In this document: piece after piece, positions 49,635 to 63,495 of the stretch
How the letters are laid out: each line of letters begins with the position of its first letter
Position numbering within the stretch: the stretch's first letter is position 1
NCBI GenBank assembly: GCA_019009955.1
Contig: CM032228.1
Location: 133,988,501 to 134,052,500, forward strand
Direction of reading: 5' to 3'
Origin: Riptortus pedestris
Lineage: Eukaryota > Arthropoda > Insecta > Hemiptera > Alydidae
DNA: 64,000 nt
Program-made: the position numbers and the translations under genes
Notes under the pieces: model-generated
What the model saw: the letters and a program-made list of their open reading frames with translations, nothing else
Told to the model about the DNA's origin: nothing
The model's database searches: none

Positions 49635-52027
49635 ATATGTGTGCAAAATATGGGATTGACCAACCTGATTTAAATTACTTGACGCAGACAGTTCATCAGT
49701 TGATAAGCGCGGTCGATGATGTGGTTGAAGCAAACGAAATATGTCAGCCTAAGAAAGATTTGCAGATGAATGACGTAAAGATGAGAATGGAAAAAAAGAG
49801 GTAAAGTATCTCAGTTTAGGCAAATAAGACAAGGACTCTAGAGATAAACACAACTGTAACTGTCAAATTAACTAACAATCCAAAGCGTATTCTTGGTACT
49901 TATTGGAATGCTAACAATTTCTCTCCCTGATATTTCAAGAAATATAAGGCAGTAGGTATAGGGGTAATTTGAGTTTTGTATGCTGATATAAGAATAGAAA
50001 GAATTGGCTATAAAGGATGAACAAATGAATGATGGGATGCTAAAAGCTTGGAGGAAGACTTGAGGAGGAATTGTTTTGGATATGGAAAAAACTCTTCAAG
50101 TAGCTGCTCAAAAGAAAAACCACAGCAAAAGTTGGCACAGACCATGTGAAAATGAGGTTTAGAGCCAGATCTTCTGGATGTATAGATGTACTTTGTCAAA
50201 TTCAGCAAGTAATAGGTTCCCAGGATTGAGTAACAGAGGTGATTTACCTAGGAAGATCGGCCACCGGATACCTCTTTTCAAATCCGTGTAAGTATGATGC
50301 TGATCTACATTGCCTATTCATTGTTTCATTGCTGATGGGTATATGAGAGTGTGGTCTGACTAAGTTCTGAGGGCTTTACAATCATAGGGAATAAGTAGCA
50401 AGCTGACCAAACTGAAATGGATGACTCTGAAAAAGAATTTCTTTAAGGCTCATACTAGAGTTAGCTTCGAAATTACGACTGGCATAAGTTGAAAGCACTC
50501 ATTTTCATCTCTTAGGGCTTAACTTCGCCCTGGAAGTTTCAACTACATTCAGCATAAATCTTGAAGTACGATTTAAAGCAGATCAACACAGCACATAGCA
50601 TATGCTGTTGATTTATTGATTAATGTAAACAGTCAAGATCCAACCTAGTTAAGAAAAATACTGATGTTAAGCAAACAGATTCACACTTAACATGTTTCAC
50701 TTCGAGATAGTGCATCTTAACAAGGCTTGTTTTTAAACAGTAAAACTTAATTTCAATTTAAAGTAATTACGTTTTACACAATCACGTATTATGAAAGCTA
50801 CCAAATTTGTCTGCGACGTGTAGACATGCTCGTCAAGCATTTGGGGTGTGAAGTTTTGGGATACTATTTGACGTGAAAAAACTGTTTCGTTACATATGTA
50901 TATGGACAATAAGGCTTTAGAGATTTTATTTTAAATTGTATTTAAAACATGGTTTTGCGTCAAAAAAAAATCTGTTTTGGATAATTTAAATGTAAAAAGT
51001 GTGGAATTTTCCCTTTATATATAAATAATTTGTTGGACAGTTGTATTTTTCTAGAAATCTAACCATTCAATTTAAGTCTGATGTACAACTATATTGTTTG
51101 TCATAAACTCAAGTGCCCCTTGTTGAGGCCCATGAATTTGACTTATTTTAATCCCGTTTATGTCTATCATAATTTTTTTCATTTCCCGAAGAATGAAACA
51201 GCGAGGAAGGGAAAGGTGTCTTCAGGTTCCTAGAGGTTACACAGTGAGCAGTTGGCCGTGTCATCCCTAATCCAAGGCTTATTGTTCAAGTTGGGAGTTT
51301 CTGTCTTTGCTCTGATTATTGTTCTGATATAGTGGAGATTATTTACTTTAGTATATTCTAATGCTTGGGTATGAAATGAGAGAGTTCTTTCTATAAATCA
51401 TAGAATTTTACATGGGAACACTCCTGTTTAAATTTTTCTATTTCTATGCCTGCAATTGCGTAAGTAATTTATTTACAATTTTGTTCTTCTCACTGGGAAA
51501 CAGGTTTAAATATGCCAAAGAGGGTCATTTTGGGAGTTGCCATAAGTTTCCACCTGGAGTATGCGTTATAGCTGATAGGAACTCCTTTGAAAAGCGAATT
51601 GAGTTTTTCTACAGGTATCCTATTTCGGTGGAAGCAAAATTTAAAGACAGCAATGGCACGGGTTTTCAAAGTTTAAAATTATTTTCCCCTGAATTAAATG
51701 ATTATAGAAACCAACTAGATAAACCAGGAAGATGGCATCTGAAGCTTCATTGATAGGCTAAAGTGGACCTAAGTTTCACTAAAATGGGTTTTACCTGTAC
51801 ACGGACTCAGCAAGCAAAGCTAATGTTGACCACAGCTACGCTCTTAAGCCTCTCGATTATATCGATCAAGGGAAGAAATTGAACCTAGTGGAAGACTTGC
51901 GGATCAGTATTGTTCTCCCACAGGCGGGAGAGCTCAATTGAATAAACAGGGATCACCTTTATACGACTGTCTGGTTTATTTTTGTCCTTCACAATCTTTT
52001 CGTTTCATTAATCGTAATTGTTCTTCC
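49635..52027. other. Intergenic DNA, unrecognised frames
   Basis: A 113-codon plus-strand frame at 51412-51753 (within it KYAKEGHFGSCHKFPPGVCV) and fragments at 49690-50210 look mildly coding-like but I do not recognise them and see no splice or start support. They may be old transposon pieces. Confidence 0.3.
51182..51243 (-). repeat. Short dispersed repeat, copy 2
   Basis: Reverse complement: CTGTGTAACCTCTAGGAACC, TGAAGACACC, then TTCCTCGCTGTTTCATTCTT. It is the inverted partner of 48729-48782; similarity does not extend beyond about 60 bp on either side. Confidence 0.7.
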
Positions 52028-52600
52028 CTTGCGGGAAATCAGCTATTATCGAAAGGTTTCCTCAAATGCTTATCGATTATACCTAGGAGATTATGAAAAT
52101 GAGATCCGTTCAAAATTATATGTTTTTTTTCTTATCGTTACCAAACTCGACACTTGTACAACTAAAGATGAAATTCATTAATGCTAAGGTTAGACTAGGG
52201 GAAGGTGAGGAATTTAAAAAAAATTGAAATATGTCTATTACTATATGTCGTATCGAAAAAGTGTATGAAACCAATCTTATGCAAATTTAATGACATAAAT
52301 GCTGTTATCTACGTATTTTCTCTATTATGGATATTAGGTGAGATATTTGCATTTCTTAGTTTTAACCCTCAGTAAACCACCTACTTTTGTCATAATAACA
52401 ATAAATTGTTATATTTTGAACCACTTTACTAGGTGCTTAAATACTAAAAATTGTTTAAATTCAGCTTTTACTATGGGAGGAATATGCATATACGAGTAAT
52501 GTTGAGTGATGACTTGATCATTTGAGATTTTGAACTCGAAAATGTTTATTTGATCTATACCATGCTTGATATTTAATCGATACATTCAATACCTATTTAT
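52028..52600 (-). repeat. Family A, diverged copy
   Basis: CCCTTGCGGGAAATCAGCTA, AGGAGATTATGAAAATGAGA, TATCGTTACCAAACTCGACA, a weak G-rich block, TATATGTCGTATCGAAAAAG and TGAGATATTTGCATTTCTTA follow family A order. There is no microsatellite at the internal site. Confidence 0.65.
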
Positions 52601-52782
52601 TTAGATTTTGATACTAATATAAAAATAAATACATAGTTTATATTATAAATAATTCATCAATACAATAAATATTTTTAGGTGCAAATAACTCCATACGTGA
52701 ACTGGGGAACCCTAACCCGAATATTGTCCCAAAAGGACATCATTAATAAAGGTGCAAGTACCCTGAGAAAGAGTTCTGCCCG

Positions 52783-55689
<2,907 letters not shown>

Positions 55690-55690
<1 letters not shown>

Positions 55691-56280
55691 TAACTAAGCA
55701 GATTTTCCACGTGCGACACGTCAAAATTTGCATTTACCTCAAGATGCTAAAGTTCAATGAAAAGAATATTTGGTATCTAGGCTTCAGATAATGTGCTTCA
55801 CAATATAACAGCTTATTGTTAATATGACATGAGTAGGAGTGGGGATTTAATGCCGAAAACTAAAAAAAAAAAAATACAAGTGTCTCGGTTAGTTATCAAG
55901 ATAGTGAAAAAAATATACATAACAACATTTATAGAAAATTACATTTTCAATCAGATTGGCTCTATATAATTTTTCGATCTGACTGATAACGGAAATATTT
56001 CGAATTTCCGAAATACACGCCCTCTAACCTCCCCCCTCCCTCCCACTGGTCCAATTTCAGCCATTATCTTGATCTTTCATTTTACATAAAACTACTAAAT
56101 ACCGAATTTGGTAACGATTAAACAAAAATTGCGACAGACAAATATGTATATAGTTTTGAACGACCTCATTTTCGTCATCGCCTAGGTAGGATCTATGGAT
56201 ATTTGAAGAGATTTTTCGAAAATTGCGTCTTCAGTACGCCCTCAATAGCTGATTTTCCTTAAGGGAAATCTGCTAAAAAC
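55690..56280 (+). repeat. Family A, compact near-complete copy
   Basis: Starts TAACTAAGCAGATTTTCCAC, then TGCATTTACCTCAAGATGC, ACAGCTTATTGTTAATATGA, TCTGACTGATAACGGAAATA, the C-rich block, TACATAAAACTACTAAATAC and ATTGCGACAGACAAATATGT. It carries no long array and ends GATTTTCCTTAAGGGAAATC and TGCTAAAA. This about 585-bp copy defines both termini. Confidence 0.8.
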
Positions 56281-56394
56281 TAGTACACATCTACTTGTAG
56301 AACCGAAGTTACTACGCTAGAACTGAAGAGTGACGAGGAGACGATGTTAACTCTGAGCAGCCAGGCATGAAATAAAAGAGTTTCATTCCATACT

Positions 56395-56550
56395 AAAATT
56401 CATCGTATTCACTGGCAGAAATCGAACCAGGAATAGGTTGGGTGAGGTTTGAGGAGGGATTGAACAATTCATATCTCCGTTATTATGACTCGTATCAAGA
56501 AATGTTATAGAACCAATGTTGTTAAGCTATTTCTGCTCTACGATTGCTGT
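56395..56550 (-). repeat. Family A fragment
   Basis: ACTGGCAGAAATCGAACCAG, a G-rich block, ATATCTCCGTTATTATGACT and AGAACCAATGTT match the central part of the family. Confidence 0.5.
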
Positions 56551-56689
56551 TTGATATTATGTTTTCGTAGCTTAAATATTAACCAAGTTATTCCTGCCGA
56601 GTTTTCAGCATTCAGTATGCCCTCAATTCTACTCATCGAACTTTTATATGTACGTACATAATAGATCAGTATATTCATCTATATTTTTG

Positions 56690-57045
56690 TAAAATTGTAG
56701 CCTCTGCCAATATATTGATTTTTCGTTGAAGTTTCACGATACTTTTTCGTTTCACATGAAATTGTAACGATATCAATAATTTGTGACTTTGGTATCTGTT
56801 AGTTTGTTTATTTGTTGCCTTTTCAAGCCTAAACTGCGTTACTGAATTTTATGAAACTAACTCAACTTAGACATAGAAAATTTCGTTTTCTATTGAATTT
56901 TTGTCAAACGTGCACAAAAGGTTTTTTTATTTGCCATTTAGAGTAACTTCTGTTAAATACAATTTTGTCGTACAACGAAGTACTTATAATCGAGATACTC
57001 TAAAAACTAGTGCAGGATTCAACAATTTTATTTGGCACTTATGGC
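56690..57045 (+). mobile_element. Helitron fragment (same family)
   Basis: AAATTGTAGCCTCTGCCAATA, TTTCACGATACTTTTTCGTT, GAATTTTATGAAACTAACTC, CTAAAAACTAGTGCAGGATT and AACAATTTTATTTGGCAC follow the order of the Helitron at 12170 with deletions. Neither terminus is complete. Confidence 0.7.
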
Positions 57046-57654
57046 TTTTGGCAGGTTGACGATACATAGCAATGACGAATACTACCAGTGATTATTATTT
57101 ACTCACATTGTTTAAATAACGATGAATAATTGAGTAAGAAAAGGTTATTTTTTGATTAATTGCTTATTTTTTTAATTCAAATTTATCCTTCAAGACTCAA
57201 GCAAAGTATAGAGATTTGCCTTAGTTACAGAAAGCTATGGATGTACATAAACACTGAGATTTAGAGTAATTTTTCTCATATGCACTTAAATCCCATAATA
57301 AAAATAATGATAACAAGGGCTTTAAACTGCATCTGTCAATGATTATTATTACTATCAATGATTACACAGGACTGTCCGTCACCATTCCTCCTGATTTTTA
57401 TGTAAAATGACCAGACTCCAAATACTACTCCCCACCCTTACGGGGAACTATGTTTGTTACATTTTGATCATTTGGGGTTGAAAAGGATTATTTTTACCTT
57501 ACCTTTTCTTGTGAGAGGTTATAAAGGTAAAAATGTCTAAAATATCTATATCTGAACCAAGGATTTGGGGGATTTAGGTGGGGGGGGGGTATGGCCCCTT
57601 AAATTCTAAAAAAAAAAAACGTTAAAAGCTGGAAAAATTTATCTACTGGAAAAC
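57046..57654. other. Intergenic DNA, no gene seen
   Basis: AT-rich with a G-run at about 57578. Nothing recognised. Confidence 0.4.
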
Positions 57655-57708
57655 GTCACGTGGGAAATCTGCTTAGTTTACACAGCCCCTGCGTGACGGA
57701 CTTTTTAA
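57655..57708 (-). repeat. Family A end module, isolated
   Basis: ACGTGGGAAATCTGCTTAGT, TTACACAGCCCCTGCG and TGACGGACTTTTTAAA form the hairpin-bearing end of family A without the body. Confidence 0.65.
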
Positions 57709-58004
57709 ATGTGACATGTATCCATAATATAGCTCTTCAGAATTTTGTTGAATTTTGCTTTTATATTTAATTGTAATTAGTTTTAAGATCATCTTACTGG
57801 TTTTATTTGTCTTAGGTCGCTGCCGATGTTCAACTTTTCATCTTATCTTTAATTTCACTTTGTCTATTATATATTTATCTTGTTCCCATATTTCTAGTCT
57901 ATTTTTTTATGCCTTTACAAGTGGATTTTATTCTATTTGCAACATATGGATTGTATTTTAACGTTATATATTGTATTTTTGTGAAGTTATAGCTTTTTGA
58001 GCCC

Positions 58005-58584
58005 ATGTGCGTCATTGAGACTTTAAGTTCTTTACTCTCTTTGGAAAACATCTTCAGAACTCATCCAATTATAAGGATCAATAAGAAGGCCAAAGTCCTC
58101 TACAGTTTTTTAATATTATGCAGAGTGCACTTTGGAGTCAACGCTCCATCCTCAGTGCTTGCTGATAAACACAACCTTCAGTTAATTTAACATTCATAGC
58201 ATGGCCAAAAAATAAAAAATAAAAAACAGTCACAAAATAAAGAGTAAAAACAATAGAAAATCTTAAAAATAGTCAACTAATAAAACTAGAACATCTAATA
58301 ACTAGTCAACTACTAAAAATTAAAGCCAAAACAATAGAAAATCTAATAACAATAATAGCAAGTCAAATAATAAAGATTAAAGAAGTAAACAACGATAAGC
58401 GTATGTCAAAACTAAAAACTATAAATAAAATTAAAAAACCAACACAAATTACAGATGTATCTGGAAAACATATCACAGTGGGTGGGAACCTCTGAAAAAC
58501 AACCCTGAGGAACTGTAAGAGACATCTAAAAAAATAAACAAAAAACCCCATACTAATAATAGAGGTGATGTAGGGGGTACCACA
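58005..58584 (-). mobile_element. Penelope-like element 3' region
   Basis: Lies just downstream of the GIY-YIG domain on the minus strand. A hammerhead-like motif is found at 58125-58158, and 58190-58400 is a run of A-rich repeats. Penelope-like elements typically carry terminal repeats with hammerheads; the limits here are estimates. Confidence 0.5.
58125..58158 (-). ncRNA. Hammerhead-like remnant of Penelope element
   Basis: Minus strand: GCACTGAGGATGGAGCG, TTGACTCCAAAGTGC. CTGAGGA fits the CUGANGA core, GGAG/CTCC gives a good stem II, and GCAC/GTGC close stem I. The expected GAAA is degraded to AAAG, so it is probably inactive. Confidence 0.4.
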
Positions 58585-60425
58585 TTAAAGCTGCGTAGTC
58601 TGGACCACGACCGCCGGGCGACTGAACCTCTGTCCCCGTAGAGAAGACAAGGCCCCGTCACCGACATGTCGCAGCCTCGCCGCCTCCTCCTTCTTATTAA
58701 TATTACGATCTCCATTCGCCTGCCTGTCCAGCCTTATGTGCTGCCCCTCAGCCGTATTTCTGCCTGCCGTATCGCTGCCCTTCTTCTCCTCATACAGCAA
58801 TTGATATTTTATGATGGACATGTCATGGCCCTCTTTCTTGGCGTGTGCGGAAAACTCAGTGTTGCGAGTGATGTGCTCCTTAAGACGCGTCCTTATCTTT
58901 CTACCACTTTGCCCCACTTAAGAGGCATCACATCCCGTGCACGAGATCCTATACACGCTAGATCTATCCAGGGGGTCTTCGTAGTCATTACCACAGGGCA
59001 AACAATTTTTCAAGGACCGCTTGCTCCTGTAGGCAGTAGCCAATCCAATTTTCTTCAACCTGGACCCTATCTTCTCTGAAACAGGGCCCAAGTACGGGAT
59101 GGAGACAGGGAACGACTTATTTTTCTTTTTGGCCCGCTCTTCCTCCGTGACATCCTCCAGCTCCTTGGCCAACTTCCTCTTCAATCGGCGTTGGATAAGC
59201 CTGTCCACCAACTGTTCCTCGTACCCGTTTGCTTTCACAATATGCTTAATGCAGACCATTTCCTTGGCGTAATTTCTTGCGCTAGTGGGGTACTAATGAG
59301 CTTCTCCACTAAATAAAGCAATCCCGCCATCTTGTATCTTGGGTGATAAAATGAATCGGCAGGTATTAATAAGTCGGTGGATGAGGCCTTCCTGTAGATA
59401 CCGAATATATGGCCCCCTCCATCTCTCTCTATCTCCAGATCTAGGTAGCATAGCTTCGTATTCCAAGATGAATTTAATTGTCTCATGGCAGCTATTTAGG
59501 TAGGAAAGCAACCCATTCAAATCGTCCCTATTGCCGCTAAAACTGACAAAAGTGTCATCAACATACCGGGCCCAGAAATCAATGCACTTATACAATGGGT
59601 TGGGTGCCGATAAAATGAATTTCTTCTCAAAGAAATTCATGAACATGGCGGCTAGTGGGCTAATAGCAGAGCCCATGATCAATCCCCGGTCCGTCTTAAA
59701 GCATTTCCCGCCAAACTTGAAATAATTCTGGTTGAGACGGGCCGATAATAAGTTTATAAATTCTTTTGCCACCACCGGATAAAAATATTTGGTCTCAAAA
59801 AACTTTTCAAACACCCAAATGACCTGTGTAGGGGGAACATTTCCGAACATGTTAATTATATCTAACGAAGTTAAAATACGGTTCCCCCCGAATTTAGAGG
59901 TGCTTAATTTTGATATAAGCTCTTCTCTGTTAGCCACGGTGTAATTGGGTTTAAAATTCGTGAGCCTCTTAAATGTTTGCACCAAAAACTTCGCTAGCTT
60001 TTCCGAAGGTGCCGATTTAAACGAAACAATAGGCCTAAACGGGTAACCATCTTTATGGATTTTGGGTAAACAATAAAGTAATGGAGGAAGCGGATTCATA
60101 TAACGAGATAAGGGAGGTCTTTTTTTGTACATAATTTGGGGGCTTGTAATATGGTTTCTTTTATTTTCTTATTAAAACTATCGGTAGGGTCCCCCTCCAG
60201 TTGAGAACACCCTTCCTCAATAAGAAGGGAATAGACCCTATTTTCGTATTCCGCATTACTCATTATCACAAAGCCTTGTTCCTTATCAGCCTTGGTGACA
60301 ATTAAATTGTTGTCCTTTAGTTTGTTGTTAATCTCCCTAATCATTTTCAAAATTGGCCGAAAACTCCTCCCTCCCTTCTCTCTACTACGAACCCCTCCAC
60401 TCATGTCTTCTAAATATTTTTCCAA
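58585..60425 (-). pseudogene. Penelope-like element RT with GIY-YIG endonuclease, broken
   Basis: Minus-strand order: an N-terminal part (60425-60130; NNLIVTKADKEQGFVIMS, typical of the RT N-terminal region); RT (60132-59293; PLLYCLPKIHKDGYPFRPIV, TSLDIINMFGNVP, GSAISPLAAMFM, FWARYVDDTFVSF with the active-site DD); RT end and linker (59486-59235; LDLEIERDGGGHIFGIYRKA); a basic linker; and the GIY-YIG endonuclease (59259-58585; SVYRISCTGCDAS, stop, VGQSGRKIRTRLKEH). The Cys-x2-Cys before the catalytic part is typical of animal Penelope-like elements. Disruptions: a frameshift at the A7 run near 60122-60128, another near 59465, one around 59240-59260, and a TAA at 58918-58920 replacing the second Tyr of GIY-YIG. 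There is no sign of a host gene. Confidence 0.9.
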
Positions 60426-61147
60426 TTCTATTGCACATATTACAAGCCCCCAATTTATGTAAAACAGAGGAAAAACAGTAGGCCCTCTTATTGGCCTTCT
60501 TATTGGTCCTTATCAATTGGTTCCTCTACCATCCAGCATATTCCAGAGATATCATCCAATTATAACGAACATTTTTAAACATTGCTATAAACTACAAACT
60601 CCCATAACAATAGTGTGCCTGCAAGGACACCATAATATTGGACGAAGTACTGAAGTGACAACCAGGCCTAACTCATAACAAAGAACATTAATATTGACCT
60701 TCAGCACTTGGCATCAGAAGACTTATAAAAACTCAATTTAAGCTATTGTACTTCAAGAATGGCAACAAGACTGGTTTCTGGTGAACATCAAACTTAAACC
60801 AACTGAACCTACGATTGGAACGAAAACTTATTACATTTGCATAATGTTATTTTTACAAGACTTCGAATAGGCCATTTTTTCCAAGCACATGGATTCCTAT
60901 TAGAAAAGACCAAAATTTGATGTTTGGGGTGTACGTATTTCCATAAACCACATACTGGCAGTTTGAAGATGCCGTGAGTATTACAGATCCCCATTACTTT
61001 CACGACTAATTGATTGAAAGTAACCCCACATGCACATACTTATTCAGCCCTTAAAAAACACAAATTTAGCAGTAATACGCTTTGGCTTTAAAATTAAACT
61101 TTTAACAATATCGAGTTATTTTATAATCCATATATACGTGAGCTTGA
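60426..61147. other. 5' flank of the Penelope element, no gene seen
   Basis: The first 150 bases may still belong to the element's 5' part (a frame with ACNMCNRIGK on the minus strand). The remainder is unrecognised. Confidence 0.35.
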
Positions 61148-61163
61148 GTGGTGTGTGTAAGTG

Positions 61164-61213
<50 letters not shown>
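61148..61213. repeat. (TG)n microsatellite
   Basis: A TG array of about 60 bases followed by a G-run. Confidence 0.95.
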
Positions 61214-61216
<3 letters not shown>

Positions 61217-61399
61217 GGAAAGAGGGGGGGGTATGACAACGGGGGCTACTTTGGAATTCATTCACCCCGTTAATAATGGCTGTTAAGTTTAATGAAAGTG
61301 TATTAATCCAGCCAGGTACTAAGTTGAATAAATACATACATGTATACGTATTGATGGCTATAACAAAACGTCTATGCAGATTACTTGCTTTATAAATTA

Positions 61400-62214
61400 C
61401 GATAAAGATGTATATTACAAAAGTTACTCTAAATAGCAAATTAAACATCTTTTGTCATGTGGAGGTTCGCTAAAAAAACAATAGGTAACGAAATATGACG
61501 TTTTTTCATTACATGCCTCCCTAACAACCCCCACTCCTATTCGTTCCTAAAAATGTTAATATAGCTTACAGACATACGGAGTTTCGTTGATTTCGATTTA
61601 GTCTTTCGTGTCCTATAACATTGTTGACCCCCGTCTATGGTTTTTCGTGTATACCTCATTTATACTTCGTTATACGACAAAAGTGTATATAACGAGAGTT
61701 ACTTTAAATAACAAAACAAACAACTTCTGTTATGTGCAGGTTCTCCAAAAAATGAATATATTACGAAATATCGCTATTTTATATTTCACACCCCCTAAGC
61801 TAATTTTAATTTTCTTATAATCAGGGAGGTGTTGATACCAAATCACATACGGGGTTTCGTTTAGTCCGGTTGAGTCTCTTGTGCCATATAAAATAATTGA
61901 AAACCCACTACAGTTTTTAGCGTATAACTTTATACTTCGGCATACGACCAAAAGTGTACATGACAAAAATTACTTTAAACAACAAAATAAACATCTTTTG
62001 TTATGTCCATATTTGCCGAAAAACTAATAGGAAACGAAATATCGCTATTTTTATTTTCAAACCTCCCTTATAACCCCCACTCCTGTTCATCTCAAAGAAT
62101 ATTAATATAGCCTAAAACCTAAGTTGGATTAGTAGTAATATACATACAAAGTTTCATAAAATTCGGTTCCGCCGTTTACGATTCTATAAAGGACATACAG
62201 ACTATATATATAGA
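61400..62214 (-). mobile_element. Helitron, 5' end intact, 3' end missing
   Basis: Minus strand from A|TCTATATATATAG at 62214: GTAAACGGCGGAACCGAATT, ACAGGAGTGGGGGTTATAAG, CGATATTTCGTTTCCTATTA and AGTATAAAGTTATACGCTAA. It holds about 2.5 tandem units like those of the Helitron at 12170 (G-rich box complements at about 62070, 61790 and 61525). The CTAG terminus and hairpin are not present. Confidence 0.75.
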
Positions 62215-63050
62215 TTAATAACATTTATTTTTGAAAAAAAATTAATGATATAAACTCGGATAAACGATAGACGGTCTTTAATAGTCTATCTCCATAGAAC
62301 TCATGAACAAGTTGGAATAAAAAACGTCTGTCTTCCGTCGAATAGCGCAGTGATATAAAGGAAAGTCTCTCTATCCTAAAGCTCTGTCTAGCCCACATTT
62401 CGAAGTGATAACGAGGTCTTCTAGACTCTTGCCCCAGAGTGGATTAAAGAAGTCTAAAGCGGCGGAACCTTTCGTAGGCGTGTCGGTTATTTGGATGATG
62501 TTTACCCCAACAGCATCCAATTATACTTCGGTCTGGTCATATTAGGATATTTGGATAATATAATTCCATGCACGAGCTGAGATATAGTTAGCGAAGAAAT
62601 TATTATTTTTTTCCTCCCCTCCTAACGCCAGGAAAAGATAGGACTGATTACAGCCTCATCACTGAAGACGGGAGATGTTGGGAATGCTGCTGTGGCAAGT
62701 CTTATGCCTAAAATATGGACATCATCAAGGGTAGGCATTTGGTCTTTGACTAAGATCTGAAAGCCAGATGTTACTCATCAATATAACACTGTCTATGCTT
62801 CCTAATTAAATACGTTATAGTCAATAAATTATATTTCTAGTCAACATAGGTCAACCTCTGGTACGACATCCTCGAAAAAATTCAGAAAGCCGATGTAATT
62901 AATTCTCTAACTCATAAATCCCAATTTAAACTGGGGGGACTCAAGTCCCCCCCCCACACCCCATCAAACTACGCTAGTATTAATGTACGCTATTCTTATA
63001 GAATAAGTTGTATGTATTTAGCTGTAAGTTTATTTTAACAGAAGGTTTAG
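62215..63050. other. Intergenic DNA, nothing firm
   Basis: An A-box-like TAGCGCAGTGATA at 62345 is followed by a poor tRNA-like fold, and a C-run lies at 62947-62955. No gene recognised. Confidence 0.35.
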
Positions 63051-63058
63051 GTATAGAT

Positions 63059-63142
63059 CAGTGGCGGCTCGTAGCTAAAATTAGTGGGGGTGCTGCTCCA
63101 GAAAATCCAGCATGCCAGGGTCGGCACTGCGGGAACGATAGT

Positions 63143-63219
<77 letters not shown>

Positions 63220-63487
63220 CAGCCTAGCTTGGAGCTTCCTGTGTGCGCATGCGCACAACAGTCAAACACCTCGCCGCTGGAATTGTGAAGCACACAGTTC
63301 CATATAAAGGTTTTTGTACTTTTTAAATAAACTGGGGGGTAGTTACTGCATGAAGTTTAAGGATTATATATTCAGTATAAAGAAAGAATTAAAGAAAAAA
63401 GGCTCAATATATTAAATGTTATAGATAATATCAAGTGGAAAATGGGGGCACTGCAGTTCGACAGTGCCTAAATGCGAGCAGCCACTG
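63059..63487. mobile_element. hAT MITE with exact 8-bp target duplication
   Basis: The left end CAGTGGCGGCTCGTAGC is inverted relative to the right end (CAGTGGCTGCTCGCATT in reverse). It is flanked on both sides by GTATAGAT (63051-63058 and 63488-63495), an exact 8-bp duplication, diagnostic of hAT-type insertion. The element is 429 bp and has no transposase. It contains a CT array at about 63141-63217. Confidence 0.9.
63141..63217. repeat. (CT)n microsatellite inside the hAT MITE
   Basis: A pure CT array of about 76 bases within the transposon. Frames of Ser-Leu or Arg-Glu repeats across it are artefacts. Confidence 0.97.
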
Positions 63488-63495
63488 GTATAGAT

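Noticed and set aside
51412..51753. 113-codon plus-strand frame
   Set aside because: Not recognised, AT-rich hydrophobic start, and no supporting signals; kept only as a mention in the gap entry.
62340..62460. tRNA-like sequence with an A-box
   Set aside because: No proper B-box or cloverleaf could be drawn; left as background.
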